A DNA stretch of 64,000 nucleotides from assembly GCF_001437405.1 (NCBI RefSeq), contig NZ_JQBY01000002.1, forward strand, positions 1 to 64,000, in the 5' to 3' direction. Shown piece after piece: positions 16,693 through 25,628 of this stretch. Made by a program: the position numbers and the translations under genes. Every line of letters begins with the position of its first letter. The stretch's first letter is position 1. The DNA comes from Pediococcus ethanolidurans. Its GTDB lineage: Bacteria > Bacillota > Bacilli > Lactobacillales > Lactobacillaceae. The notes below the pieces were generated by a model, which did not search any database, had not been told where the DNA came from, and saw only the letters and a program-made list of their open reading frames with translations.

Positions 16693-16959
16693 CCAACTCG
16701 CCTTTCTCACTCCTGGAATCTGACCCTCATGTGCCAGCCTCCTAAAGTTCAAACGCGACAACCCAAACTTTCTCAAATATGCATGCGGCCTGCCATCCAA
16801 ATGATCCCTTCTATGAATTCTTGTTGGCGAAGCATTCCTTGGCAACTTGCTCAATGCCTCATAATCATGATTCTTTTTCAATTGTTTTCGCAGTGACGCA
16901 TATTTTGCCACCGTTGCTTCAATTCTTTGTTCCTTAATAATTTTTGACTTCTTTGCCAT
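16690..16959 (-). CDS. rpsN: 30S ribosomal protein S14, zinc-independent (C-minus) type
   Basis: Alternative uS14 of 89 residues that lacks the CxxC zinc ribbon and can replace the zinc-binding S14 when zinc is scarce. The family segments [28 protein letters not shown] and [11 protein letters not shown] are intact. Its ATG abuts the TAA of the 40-residue gene upstream, so translation is coupled. A palindromic operator upstream of that gene (17107-17127) fits control by a Zur-like repressor. Tandem structured repeats follow its stop. Confidence 0.96.
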   Translation of the reverse strand: MAKKSKIIKEQRIEATVAKYASLRKQLKKNHDYEALSKLPRNASPTRIHRRDHLDGRPHAYLRKFGLSRLNFRRLAHEGQIPGVRKASW

Positions 16960-17082
16960 TTACAGATTTCCTTTCTTCTGCTTTTTTGCAGCTTTAATCG
17001 TCCGGAGCGCTGACTTTCTTGTCTTTAAACTCGGGCTCTTTAATCGTCGATACGCTGTCGCCAAATCCATTGTTTTCGTCAT
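16960..17082 (-). CDS. Small basic protein, 40 aa (putative metal homeostasis protein)
   Basis: Short ORF with AGGAGAG eight bases before ATG 17082; its TAA is immediately followed by the rpsN ATG. The product (MTKTMDLATAYRRLKSPSLK and on) ends in a lysine-rich tail (AAKKQKKGNL). It resembles small lactobacillar proteins annotated as putative metal homeostasis protein. That likeness is from memory and not checked. Sharing an operon and operator with zinc-independent S14 supports a role in zinc limitation. Confidence 0.75.
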   Translation of the reverse strand: MTKTMDLATAYRRLKSPSLKTRKSALRTIKAAKKQKKGNL

Positions 17083-17106
17083 CCGACTTGCTCTCCTTTT
17101 TGCCTT

Positions 17107-17130
17107 AAATAGTAACTGTTACCATTTATA
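17107..17130 (-). promoter_or_regulatory. Palindromic operator and promoter of the zinc-type operon
   Basis: The 21-base near-palindrome at 17107-17127 has arms AAATAGTAAC and GTTACCATTT around one central base (one mismatched pair). It overlaps a minus-strand -10 TATAAA (17130-17125), with TTGGTA 17 bases upstream as -35. The position would let a bound repressor block RNA polymerase. Zur control is inferred from the S14 target. I have no binding consensus to verify it. Confidence 0.6.
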
Positions 17131-17177
17131 TCACATTTTTTAAAATTTACCAACCATTTTGTATTTTTACTATTTTC

Positions 17178-17217
17178 CACATATTACTTTGACACACACA
17201 GTAATATGTGATACATT
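17178..17217 (+). promoter_or_regulatory. Promoter with PadR-type operator
   Basis: TTGACA (17189-17194), a 17-base spacer and TACATT (17212-17217) form a near-consensus promoter. A perfect 10-bp inverted repeat CACATATTAC (17178-17187) / GTAATATGTG (17201-17210) straddles it, as expected for autorepression by the PadR protein encoded next. Confidence 0.75.
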
Positions 17218-17259
17218 TTAAACAATCAAAAAAATCAACTTTAAGGAGGCTTTGAATTT

Positions 17260-17607
17260 ATGCAAATTTCTAAGGATTTAATTCGGGGCAACACCGATAC
17301 AATTATCCTTAACCTTTTGAATCAACAAGACAGTTATGGTTACCAAATTGCTAAACAGGTTAAATATTTGAGTAACGATGCGTATGAAATTAACGAGGCC
17401 ACTCTTTACACCGTGTTTCGTCGTCTCGAAAAACATCAAGATATTGAAAGCTATTGGGGTGATGAAACGCAAGGTGCGCGGCGTAAATACTACCGAATCA
17501 CGGAGACTGGTCAACAACTATTGGCATCAAATGTTCAACAATGGGATTTTTCAAAAAAAATTATTGAAAAACTAATTAAAGGAAGTATCGCTTATGACAA
17601 ACATTGA
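17260..17607 (+). CDS. PadR-family transcriptional regulator
   Basis: Winged-helix repressor of 115 residues. The PadR signature is clear: ILNLLNQQDSYGYQIAKQV, then EINEATLYTVFRRLE and ARRKYYRITETGQ. AAGGAGG precedes the ATG. It overlaps the following DUF4097 gene by 14 bases, a common pairing in lactobacilli that links such regulators to envelope stress. A perfect inverted repeat in its promoter suggests autoregulation, and the ligand is unknown. Confidence 0.95.
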   Translation: MQISKDLIRGNTDTIILNLLNQQDSYGYQIAKQVKYLSNDAYEINEATLYTVFRRLEKHQDIESYWGDETQGARRKYYRITETGQQLLASNVQQWDFSKKIIEKLIKGSIAYDKH

Positions 17608-18901
17608 AACAAAAATTCGCACAAAGTTAGATCAATTATTTATGACTTACTCACCCTCTACTGAGTTAACTGAACTAAAAGAAGAATTGGTTTCCGATCT
17701 TACTGAAGCTACCAATGACAATTTAACTGATGGTATGTCAGAAAATCAGGCGATTCAAAGCGCATTTGATCGTCTGGGCAATCTCGATGAACTTATTCAA
17801 GAAATTAATAATGAACAAAACCAAGACACCGAAAGCGAAGATACAACTAACCAGAAGAAAAATAGTGTGCACATTGGCAACCTTGATATTGAGAATGGCA
17901 AAGTTCGCTTAGGTAATCAAACGCTCGTTGATGGTGACAAAGTTGAAATTGGCAAGCTGCTTAAAGTTGATGGTGATAATGTCGATATCGGCAATGGATT
18001 TATCAAAGTAACAGACGGTGACGTTAAAATTAATGGTAAAACCCCTTCAAAAATGTATATGGAATCCTTGGCACTTGTAAATTCTCAAGCATTTCCGATT
18101 CAAGATCTTACGCATATTAATGTCATTTATCGAGATGCCTCACTCACCATTCGCCAAACTGATGGCGATCAATTAATTGTGAACGAATATATGAGTCGCA
18201 ACAATGACCGTTACTACTTACAGAACAGTGCTTCTGAGCATGAATTGACCATTCGTCAAGGCGACCGTCCCCTACTCTGGCATATCAACGTTAAAGTAGA
18301 AATTCTGATTCCTACAAATTATGCGCACTCATTAAAAGCTGATACTCGTGATGGCCGAATTCAGGTTCAAGATTTACACAATGAGCAGTTAAAGCTGAAT
18401 GTCGTTTCGCATTCTGGGAGTGCCAACGCAGAACAGGTCAAAATTTCTCAATTTAACCTGGAAGCTTTTTCAGGATCAATCCATGGCAAAGACATTCAAA
18501 CAACTAATTTAGCTGCCTTTTCCCATAGTGGTTCAGTTGCGCTTGAGTCTGTCACAAGTTTGATGAATTTGAAGAGTAGTGGCGGCTCAGTACGTTTAAT
18601 GCACGGAAAAGGCTCCGGTAAATTCCATACCAGTGGTGGTTCAGTACGACTTAATTTTGATCATTTAACTGGTGATGTCGCCGCTGATACACACAGTGGG
18701 TCTGTTCAATTGGCTTTACCAACTACCGTACCTTTTAATTTTGAACTGGATACCAAAAGTGGCAGAGCAAAGGTAAATGGCACGGCCGTTCTTGAACATA
18801 GTGGTAGTGCCTATCAAATTGGTCATGTAGGTGAGCATCCCCATTATCAAGTTACGGGCCACACTCACTCTGGCGGTGTTAAATTGAATCTTGAAAACTA
18901 A
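17594..18901 (+). CDS. DUF4097-type beta-helix protein with N-terminal helical domain
   Basis: Protein of 435 residues. An alpha-helical N-terminus (about 1-80, DUF1700-like, with NQAIQSAFDRLGNLDELI) is followed by a polar linker and repeated short strands such as HSGSANAEQ, SGSIHGK, HSGSVALES, SGGSVRL and HSGSVQLAL (about 260-430), typical of DUF4097/LiaG-like repeats. There is no membrane segment or signal peptide. It is translated from an ATG inside padR and the PadR protein presumably controls it. A role in cell-envelope stress is inference from family context. Confidence 0.87.
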   Translation: MTNIETKIRTKLDQLFMTYSPSTELTELKEELVSDLTEATNDNLTDGMSENQAIQSAFDRLGNLDELIQEINNEQNQDTESEDTTNQKKNSVHIGNLDIENGKVRLGNQTLVDGDKVEIGKLLKVDGDNVDIGNGFIKVTDGDVKINGKTPSKMYMESLALVNSQAFPIQDLTHINVIYRDASLTIRQTDGDQLIVNEYMSRNNDRYYLQNSASEHELTIRQGDRPLLWHINVKVEILIPTNYAHSLKADTRDGRIQVQDLHNEQLKLNVVSHSGSANAEQVKISQFNLEAFSGSIHGKDIQTTNLAAFSHSGSVALESVTSLMNLKSSGGSVRLMHGKGSGKFHTSGGSVRLNFDHLTGDVAADTHSGSVQLALPTTVPFNFELDTKSGRAKVNGTAVLEHSGSAYQIGHVGEHPHYQVTGHTHSGGVKLNLEN

Positions 18902-18902
18902 T

Positions 18903-18949
18903 AAAAAATCTAGGTTGAGTTCTTATTAAGAACCACACCTAGATTTTTT
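18903..18949. terminator. Bidirectional terminator
   Basis: AAAAAATCTAGGT pairs with ACCTAGATTTTTT, with inner GTTCTTA/TAAGAAC. It serves the convergent DUF4097 gene and recQ. Confidence 0.92.
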
Positions 18950-18951
18950 AT

Positions 18952-20736
18952 TTATTTTTCTGCAGCTTTTTCAAGCACATCACTGTCACTTTTAAGTACT
19001 TCAATAAATTGACGACCATATTTTTCTAATTTTTGATTTCCGACACCTTTAACCTCGGCCATTTCACTAAGTGTTTGCGGCATCAACTCACACATCGCAC
19101 GAAGTGTTTTGTCGGAGAAAATAACAAATGGCGGGACACCTTGTGCTTCTGCCAAAGAACGGCGTAGCATGCGTAACTTGGTGAACAACTCACTGTCTTC
19201 CAAAATATTCGTTTTCACTGGTACAGCCATTTTTCGAAAAACCTGTTCCTTACCTTGTAAAACTCTGACGCCAGCTGTTGAAAGTGATAAGACTGGATAC
19301 TGTCCGTTAGAAGCTTGAAGATAGCCTGAAGCTGAAAGAAAATCAATTAATTCGGTCAGCTGTTTTTGTGCCTTGTTTTTTAATAACCCATACGTACTAA
19401 GTTGATCAAAATGAAATTGCTTGATGCGTTGATTCCTAGATCCCGCTAGTACCTGGGCAATAAGCACTTTACCAAAATTTTCATGCATGCGTTTGACACA
19501 CGATAGAACTTTTTGAGCCTCTACCGTAATATCTTGCGAATCACGTTCATCCAAACAGTTGCTACACTTGCCACAGACAGGACCATCTTCACCAAAATAA
19601 TTTAAGATATATTGTTGCAGACACTGTTGGGTATTTGCATATTGCGTCATATCCTGTAATTTTTGATATTCTCGCCGTTTATTAGGTTCGTCCATTTCAG
19701 ATTGATCAATGAAAAAGTGTTGAATCTGAACGTCATGCAACTTAAACAACAAAATCACATCACTAGGTAAACCGTCACGCCCAGCTCGCCCAGCTTCTTG
19801 GTAATAAGCTTCCAAACTTCCGGGTACCTGCGCATGGATGACAAAACGAACGTTGCTTTTATCAATTCCCATCCCAAACGCATTGGTTGCAACCATCACC
19901 CGTTTTCGGTCGTACAAGAAATCTTCTTGATTTTGACGACGATCATTTTCGGTCATGCCTCCATGATACTTAGTGACACTAACTTTACGTTTCTTTAAAA
20001 GCTTAGTTAATCGTTCAACTTCTTTACGGGTGCTTGCATAAATGATTCCGGGCTCCGTTTTATTGGCATGTAGGTAATCTAATAAAAATTGATCACTATT
20101 TTGATCTTTAATAACCTGAAAAGAAAGATTGTCGCGCGCAAAGTCCGTTTTCACTTCATGATCTGCTTCAATATGCAAACGGTTTTTGATGTCTTCAGCC
20201 ACTTTGGGTGTTGCCGTAGCCGTTAACGCAACCGTCACTGGGTGTGTTGGTAATTGTGCAAGCGTGTCTGTTAAGCGTAAATAACTCGGCCGAAAGTCAT
20301 GGCCCCACTGCGAAATACAATGAGCTTCATCGACCGCCACTAATGCAATGTCAAGTTCTTGCAGTTGTGCTAAAAAATAACTGGAATCCAATCGTTCTGG
20401 TGCAATATACAGCAATTTGACTTGCCCATCAGCCGCCAATTTAAACCGTTGATTCATCTCCATATTATCTAAACTACTATTAATGAAAGTAGCCGGAATC
20501 CCATTTTCATTTAAGGCATCGACCTGATCTTTCATTAGCGCAATCAACGGAGAAATCACTAAAGTTAAGCCATCAAATAACATCGCCGGGATTTGATAAC
20601 AAAGCGATTTCCCACCACCAGTAGGCATGATTGCCAACACATTTTGGTCGTTTAGAATGTCGTCGATTACTTGTTTTTGTCCGTCGCGAAACGAATCATA
20701 ACCAAATTTTTCTTTTAAAATTGTTTCTGGTGTCAT
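18952..20736 (-). CDS. recQ: ATP-dependent DNA helicase RecQ
   Basis: 3'-5' DNA helicase for recombination and fork repair. The 594-residue length is typical. Helicase motifs: Walker A MPTGGGKSLCYQ (about 38-49), DEAH box VDEAHCISQWGHDFR (about 137-151), TATAT, and motif VI QEAGRAGRDG (about 315-324). The zinc-binding cysteines are CxxCxxC within VCGKCSNCLDE, then a winged helix and a C-terminal HRDC domain (about 515-590). The ribosome binding site before ATG 20736 is weak (GAAAGAATGG). Confidence 0.97.
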   Translation of the reverse strand: MTPETILKEKFGYDSFRDGQKQVIDDILNDQNVLAIMPTGGGKSLCYQIPAMLFDGLTLVISPLIALMKDQVDALNENGIPATFINSSLDNMEMNQRFKLAADGQVKLLYIAPERLDSSYFLAQLQELDIALVAVDEAHCISQWGHDFRPSYLRLTDTLAQLPTHPVTVALTATATPKVAEDIKNRLHIEADHEVKTDFARDNLSFQVIKDQNSDQFLLDYLHANKTEPGIIYASTRKEVERLTKLLKKRKVSVTKYHGGMTENDRRQNQEDFLYDRKRVMVATNAFGMGIDKSNVRFVIHAQVPGSLEAYYQEAGRAGRDGLPSDVILLFKLHDVQIQHFFIDQSEMDEPNKRREYQKLQDMTQYANTQQCLQQYILNYFGEDGPVCGKCSNCLDERDSQDITVEAQKVLSCVKRMHENFGKVLIAQVLAGSRNQRIKQFHFDQLSTYGLLKNKAQKQLTELIDFLSASGYLQASNGQYPVLSLSTAGVRVLQGKEQVFRKMAVPVKTNILEDSELFTKLRMLRRSLAEAQGVPPFVIFSDKTLRAMCELMPQTLSEMAEVKGVGNQKLEKYGRQFIEVLKSDSDVLEKAAEK

Positions 20737-20831
20737 ACTTTGCCATTCTTTCTCTAAGATCTACTTATCCATCTTAACGGAAATCTCGGTAAAATGAAAT
20801 TCCAGCTTACTAATTTTGTCATTTTTTAATG

Positions 20832-20866
20832 CATAACGTGACGGAAACTCAGCAAAGCGTTATGAT
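20832..20866 (+). promoter_or_regulatory. Candidate promoter overlapping an inverted repeat
   Basis: GTGACG (20838-20843), a 17-base spacer and TATGAT (20861-20866) stand upstream of the coiled-coil gene. CATAACG (20832-20838) and CGTTATG (20858-20864) form a 7-bp inverted repeat around the promoter that could bind a regulator. Confidence 0.4.
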
Positions 20867-20906
20867 ATGAATACTTAAACTAACTTTTGAAAAGAGGCTG
20901 CATCCT

Positions 20907-21296
20907 ATGTCTGAAGCAAAAACTTCAAAAAAAATTGAGGAATTATCCAAACAAAAGGAATCTTTAGAAGCAGAAATTATTAAAAATACTCAAATCATCA
21001 ATAACTTATACGCTCGTTTCGAAGTTTTGACTCGTCAAGAGACTGAGCTTTCTAAAAAAATTACTCGTTCTACCAAAGAATATGATCAAGCTAATGCAGA
21101 TTTAGAAGCCAAAAAACTAGAACTGCAAAATAAGAATTTAGATCCACAACAATACATTGCTTTGCAGCAACAGGTAGTTTCTTTAAATAAAGATAAACAA
21201 GATCTCCTGAAAGACTATCAGGAACTTCGAGATCGTTCTCTAGGACAACGAATCAGCAATAAATTACCTGAACGTCATTACAGTCCTAAAGATTAA
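20907..21296 (+). CDS. Coiled-coil hypothetical protein, 129 aa
   Basis: Almost the whole 129-residue protein is predicted coiled coil (residues about 5-110, long runs of E, K, L and Q heptads), with a short basic tail ending ERHYSPKD. There is no signal peptide or membrane anchor. AGAGG lies upstream of the ATG. It is convergent with the phosphatase gene. The role is unknown, and coiled coils alone do not identify a family. Confidence 0.75.
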   Translation: MSEAKTSKKIEELSKQKESLEAEIIKNTQIINNLYARFEVLTRQETELSKKITRSTKEYDQANADLEAKKLELQNKNLDPQQYIALQQQVVSLNKDKQDLLKDYQELRDRSLGQRISNKLPERHYSPKD

Positions 21297-21314
21297 ATAC
21301 GCATTTTCACAAAT

Positions 21315-21887
21315 TTATTTTGTGCTTTGAATAACTTCTTCTAGAGTAAACTTTCCCTCATCAAAGGAAAATTTCAAAATCCCACAGTTAGTAAAACGCT
21401 GATTTAATACTTTTTCTGGATCTTCCCAAGCTTGTAGGAAATTCACACATGCGCCTGCGTGTGAAACAGCTAGCACATTTTGATGATCGGGCTTTTGCAT
21501 AATTTTAGTTAAAGTTGTCACCATTCGGTTCTTAACCTGAGTCACGGATTCACCACCATAGGGAACGAAAAAAGTATTGTAATCCTTGCGAGATTTTGGG
21601 TTTAAAGTTTCATCTTGAGCTTCAAATTCACCAAAATTCATTTCGCGTAAATTTTTTAACCGTGTGTAATCCATTTTGTGATGTGTCACAATTTCTAGTG
21701 TGTCTGAGCTCCTCTCTGACGTCGAACAATAAGCATGGTCTAATTGAACAGTATCAAAGTACTTACTCGCCTCTTGAGCTTGCCAGATACCTTTAGAAGT
21801 CAAAGGTGAATCACACCATCCTTGAATTTTTTTACGAACATTAAAAACTGTTTCACCGTGTCGCATTAAGTACAACGTTTTTTTCAT
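21315..21887 (-). CDS. Histidine phosphatase family protein (phosphoglycerate mutase-like)
   Basis: Phosphatase of 190 residues with the branch-1 signature LMRHGETVFN (residues 7-16), whose His is the phospho-acceptor, and the partner VSHAG motif (about 141-145). RERSSDTLEI-like segment (STSERSSDTLEIV) contains the second arginine. GGGG precedes the ATG. Lactobacilli carry many such paralogues with broad phosphatase activity. The substrate cannot be inferred. Confidence 0.92.
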   Translation of the reverse strand: MKKTLYLMRHGETVFNVRKKIQGWCDSPLTSKGIWQAQEASKYFDTVQLDHAYCSTSERSSDTLEIVTHHKMDYTRLKNLREMNFGEFEAQDETLNPKSRKDYNTFFVPYGGESVTQVKNRMVTTLTKIMQKPDHQNVLAVSHAGACVNFLQAWEDPEKVLNQRFTNCGILKFSFDEGKFTLEEVIQSTK

Positions 21888-21954
21888 AAGATAGCCCCAT
21901 TTTTGCTTTATTCTTATTATTAACTTACTTTTTTACTATAACATTTTAGACACA

Positions 21955-21986
21955 AAAAAAGCCGATCAATTTGATCGACTTTTTTG
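21955..21986. terminator. Terminator hairpin
   Basis: CGATCAA/TTGATCG stem with A7 on the left and T6 on the right. It serves the region upstream of the phosphatase on either strand, including the decayed surface-protein gene at 22005. Confidence 0.75.
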
Positions 21987-22004
21987 AATTGGGATAATTT
22001 TAAT

Positions 22005-22131
22005 TTAGAATTCACGTTTGCGACGAACGCCAGCTAAACCAAACAATGCACCATGGTACCTAAGATACCAAGAACAGCAACGAGATTACTCTTAAATGAT
22101 AAACACTTAACAACAGAGTCACTTTTAACAT
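22005..22131 (-). pseudogene. Remnant of an LPXTG surface-protein C-terminus
   Basis: Minus-strand reading gives KSNLVAVLGILGTM, then after a one-base frameshift GALFGLAGVRRKREF and a stop. This is the hydrophobic span plus positive tail of a sortase substrate. The LPXTG pentapeptide itself is not recognisable (the sequence reads LSF before KSN), and the rest of the gene is absent. A terminator still follows at 21955-21986. Only the tail of a lost cell-wall protein gene remains. Confidence 0.75.
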
Positions 22132-22159
22132 GCCCTTTTTTTACTTAATATGTAATATT

Positions 22160-22756
22160 TTAGTACAATAAATCAAATTTTCCTTTGGCATTTACCTCAA
22201 AATCGTGTACCTGAACAAGTTTTCCATTCTCAGTTTTATACGCCCCTACTTCGTAAACTTTTTTTTGCGAAACCGTACTTATTTTTGACTTAATAAACTT
22301 ATACTGTTCAACATCTGATTCGGTTTTTTGTTTTGCATAGTAGTTTTTAACAATCGCAACTGCCTTTGCTCCGGTCATTTCTTTGGCTTTCTTTTTTGAT
22401 GAGGCGAGTTTAGAACTTTCTCGAGCTTTTTTTGCAGACTCACTAGAGGAAGAACTTTCTGCAGATTTATCAAAGAATTTATTCTTTACAGAACTAAATA
22501 ATCTGCCCGTTCGCGAAATTAGATTTAAATGAATGGTACTATTTTGATTGGAAAAATGTCCGTAACCTAAATCACCAGCTAACGCTATGATCAGAATTAT
22601 TAGAATTAACCGTGTTCGTTTAATCACACGCGTTAATCCATTAATCGCGTTTCTTCCAGCCTTTTGAAGCGCATATTTTGAGTACGCAAAATAGAACACA
22701 ACTAGAACTATGATTATTAAAAAGCCCAATCCCCAGGCAATTAACTTATAATTCAT
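22160..22756 (-). CDS. Hypothetical membrane protein, 198 aa
   Basis: Two N-terminal membrane helices (about residues 5-27 and 49-66) are followed by a serine/lysine-rich linker (about 98-128, SAESSSSSESAKKARESS) and a C-terminal soluble domain of about 70 residues resembling short PepSY-like or unknown extracellular folds. A GGAGGTAGTG ribosome binding site is present. The domain probably lies outside the membrane. I do not recognise the family. Confidence 0.75.
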   Translation of the reverse strand: MNYKLIAWGLGFLIIIVLVVFYFAYSKYALQKAGRNAINGLTRVIKRTRLILIILIIALAGDLGYGHFSNQNSTIHLNLISRTGRLFSSVKNKFFDKSAESSSSSESAKKARESSKLASSKKKAKEMTGAKAVAIVKNYYAKQKTESDVEQYKFIKSKISTVSQKKVYEVGAYKTENGKLVQVHDFEVNAKGKFDLLY

Positions 22757-22894
22757 TTCACACTACCTCCACTGTATCGCTAATAAACTTCATTATATCA
22801 GTTATATATCTATAAAAAACACAACTTATAGTATATTTCTTCATTTTTCAACAGATTGATCACTTTCAGTAAAAAACAAATTTCATTTATACAA

Positions 22895-22931
22895 AAACGC
22901 GATGAGCAGAAAACCTGCAAACATCGCGTTT
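22895..22931 (-). terminator. Terminator after the cyclophilin gene
   Basis: AAACGCGATG/CATCGCGTTT arms with inner GCAG/CTGC, followed by U-rich sequence on the minus strand, 10 bases past the stop. Confidence 0.9.
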
Positions 22932-22941
22932 AGTTATAAAT

Positions 22942-23529
22942 TTATTGTTCGTCAATCGAAATTGTTTTAATTGTCACATCTTCATTGGGTTTATCTTGTG
23001 CATCCCGCGCAACATTGCTGATATTCTCAACTACGTCCATACCTGTCACCACTTGACCAAAAACTGTGTGTCGATGATCAAGCCAAGGAGTTCCTCCCTG
23101 TTTATAAGCCTCAACGACCTCACTTGGGTAACCTGCTTGTGCCATACTATCAAGCATATCAGCCGAAACGTGCTCATTGGAAACAATAAAGAACTGACTG
23201 CCGTTAGTATTGGGACCAGCATTAGCCATGGATAACGCACCTTTCATATTAAAGACTTCATTTGAAAATTCGTCTTCAAATTCATGACCAAAACTACTTT
23301 GACCACCTGCACCTGTTCCAGTTGGGTCGCCGCCTTGAATCATGAAATCAGGAATCACACGATGAAAAATAATGCCATCATAGTAACCTTGCTGTGCCAA
23401 AGTTACAAAGTTTTCAACAGCTTTTGGTGCTTGTTCTGGAAAAAGCTGAACTAACACATCACCTTGATTAGTTTGAATTGTTGCCTTTGGTCCTTTTGCA
23501 TTTTTTAAATTAAGTTGTGGATATGCCAT
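22942..23529 (-). CDS. Cyclophilin-type peptidyl-prolyl cis-trans isomerase
   Basis: Cytoplasmic prolyl isomerase of 195 residues that assists protein folding. Cyclophilin core motifs are intact: FHRVIPDFMIQGGDPTGTG (active-site Arg in HRV), GALSMANAGPNTNGSQFFI and HTVFGQVVTGMDVV. There is no signal peptide, which separates it from the lipoprotein foldase PrsA. AAGGAGA precedes the ATG, and a terminator follows. It lies 26 bases downstream of the ABC transporter and may be co-transcribed. Confidence 0.95.
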   Translation of the reverse strand: MAYPQLNLKNAKGPKATIQTNQGDVLVQLFPEQAPKAVENFVTLAQQGYYDGIIFHRVIPDFMIQGGDPTGTGAGGQSSFGHEFEDEFSNEVFNMKGALSMANAGPNTNGSQFFIVSNEHVSADMLDSMAQAGYPSEVVEAYKQGGTPWLDHRHTVFGQVVTGMDVVENISNVARDAQDKPNEDVTIKTISIDEQ

Positions 23530-23555
23530 ATTAAATCTCCTTAAATTTGTCTATT

Positions 23556-25538
23556 TTAATCTGCTGATAATGCATCAATTGGGTTCAAACGGGAAGCTCT
23601 TCGTGCAGGAAGAAGTGCCGCTATAAACGAAATGACAATCGCAATGATGACGGTAAACAACACATTTCCCCATGTAATTTGAACCATATTAAACTTGACG
23701 ATCTTATACAATACCTGATTAAGCAAAATGCTAGCTCCATATGCCAAAATCAAGGATAAAGCAGCTGAGAACAAGCCAATAAAGACAGATTCGGCCGTAA
23801 ACAATCGGCGAATATCTTTTCTGCGTTCACCCAATGCCCGCAAAATGCCAATTTCCTTGGTTCGTTCAGAAACAGACATGTACATCGTCACAATAATCAT
23901 CAACGCAGAAACAATTAATGAAATCCCAGCAATGGAAGCTAAGATAATTGAAGCAACCAAGACATATTGATTGACCGTATCGAGAATATCGCCAACCGTT
24001 ATTGCCCCCAGCACATACTTGCCATTTTCCTTAATGTTATTAACTTGTTTGGCAACTTTTTTGACCACATCAGAATTATCCGCATTCACAGACACAAAGT
24101 TCGCCTCTGTTGTTGCTTTTGCCTTTTCCAATATGTTCTTCATCGTTGCATAATTAGTACCGGTAATCGATCCAGACTGTCCACCGTTTGCAAAACCAAC
24201 CACTTTCAGTTTAGCAGTCACTTGCACTGGATTATTATGAGCATCGATCCAAGGTAAACTCAGTTTAATCGTCTTACCCAAAAGCTTTTTATAAGTTTTA
24301 TCACTAGTCAGTGCAATTGCCTGTGATTTATCGATCACGATTTCATTCTTACCAGGTTTGTGCCCAGTTTTTACCGTATCGCTTGCATAAGCCTTCGTCC
24401 ACGTTTGAAAACCTGATCCATTTTGAGTTTTCTTATTATATGCCAATGTAAAGGTACTAAACTGGTATCCAGGTTCCACTTCATCAACATTTTTTATATT
24501 CTTTAGTTTTTTAACCTGCGAATCCTTAATCAGCAGCTTTTCTGGATTACTTGCATACTGACTAATTGATTGTTGTAATTTCGTCATACTTGACTTCTTA
24601 CCGCTTGGATTTTTCAAAACCGTCACTGATTGCGGATTAACCATTGAAGTAATCTGGTTTTGAATATAAGCACTAACCCCATTGCCAAGTCCACTAAACA
24701 GCAACACTGCAAACAGACCAATTGCCGTTCCTAACATAATTAAAGAATTACGCCAAAAGTTGAATGACAAATGTTGAAATGCATTTCGGTAACTTGCCGT
24801 AGCTGAAAGCACCTTAGGCTTAAACGCCGGTTTTTCGTCAACAACTGGATACGCCTCTTTAATACGAGTATCACCATCAATTTTTCCGTCAACTAAATGA
24901 ACAATTCGAGTTCCGTGATCTGCTACTTCTTCTGAATGGGTAACCGCAATGACAAGTTTTCCTTGTGCCGCAATCCCGCTCAAAATTTCCAAAACTTCCG
25001 CCGTATTTTTAGAATCCAAAGCTCCGGTTGGCTCATCGGCAATGATAATTTGCGGATCACTTGCTAATGCACGTGCAATTGCCACCCGTTGTTTTTGACC
25101 ACCTGAAAGTTGGTTAGGATGTTTCTTTAAATGTTCACCCAAACCGACTTGCTTTAATAAATCAATTGCACGTTTTTTTCGCTCACTACCGCTTAAAGTA
25201 GTCATATTTAAAGAAACCAAAACATTATCCACAATGTTAAGATGACTAATCAAGTTATAGGACTGATAAATATAACCAATTGTTCCTCGTCGATAGTTAT
25301 CAAGTTGCTTTTCTTTTTTATGATCTAACTTTTGGTCGTTAAAAATAACCTGACCTTCAAAGTTACGATCTAGTCCACCGATGATATTCATCAATGTGGA
25401 TTTCCCACCACCAGATTCACCGAGGATGGAAACAAATTCACCAAGTTCAAAATTCAAATTGATGCCATTTAATACTGGAAACTCTTCTTTACCTAAATAA
25501 TACGACTTATGAATGTCGTGAAGCTCAAGAAATGCCAA
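23556..25538 (-). CDS. ABC transporter, fused ATPase and FtsX-like permease (MacB type)
   Basis: 660 residues. The N-terminal ATPase (about 1-225) has Walker A GESGGGKST, signature LSGGQKQRVAIARAL, and Walker B IIIADEPTGALD. The permease half has a membrane helix near 265, a large extracytoplasmic domain (about 290-520), and three C-terminal helices with the FtsX motif ERTKEIGILRALG. MacB-type pumps export peptides, antibiotics or lipoproteins, or sense them. There is no two-component system nearby. The start is TTG with GGAGCG upstream. Confidence 0.94.
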   Translation of the reverse strand: MAFLELHDIHKSYYLGKEEFPVLNGINLNFELGEFVSILGESGGGKSTLMNIIGGLDRNFEGQVIFNDQKLDHKKEKQLDNYRRGTIGYIYQSYNLISHLNIVDNVLVSLNMTTLSGSERKKRAIDLLKQVGLGEHLKKHPNQLSGGQKQRVAIARALASDPQIIIADEPTGALDSKNTAEVLEILSGIAAQGKLVIAVTHSEEVADHGTRIVHLVDGKIDGDTRIKEAYPVVDEKPAFKPKVLSATASYRNAFQHLSFNFWRNSLIMLGTAIGLFAVLLFSGLGNGVSAYIQNQITSMVNPQSVTVLKNPSGKKSSMTKLQQSISQYASNPEKLLIKDSQVKKLKNIKNVDEVEPGYQFSTFTLAYNKKTQNGSGFQTWTKAYASDTVKTGHKPGKNEIVIDKSQAIALTSDKTYKKLLGKTIKLSLPWIDAHNNPVQVTAKLKVVGFANGGQSGSITGTNYATMKNILEKAKATTEANFVSVNADNSDVVKKVAKQVNNIKENGKYVLGAITVGDILDTVNQYVLVASIILASIAGISLIVSALMIIVTMYMSVSERTKEIGILRALGERRKDIRRLFTAESVFIGLFSAALSLILAYGASILLNQVLYKIVKFNMVQITWGNVLFTVIIAIVISFIAALLPARRASRLNPIDALSAD

Positions 25539-25628
25539 AGTTAATCGCTCCTATTCGTTTATTAATGATAATTTTGCTGTCATTCAATAGCAATAAGAAA
25601 TTAGATTACATTAATACCATGTTTTTAC

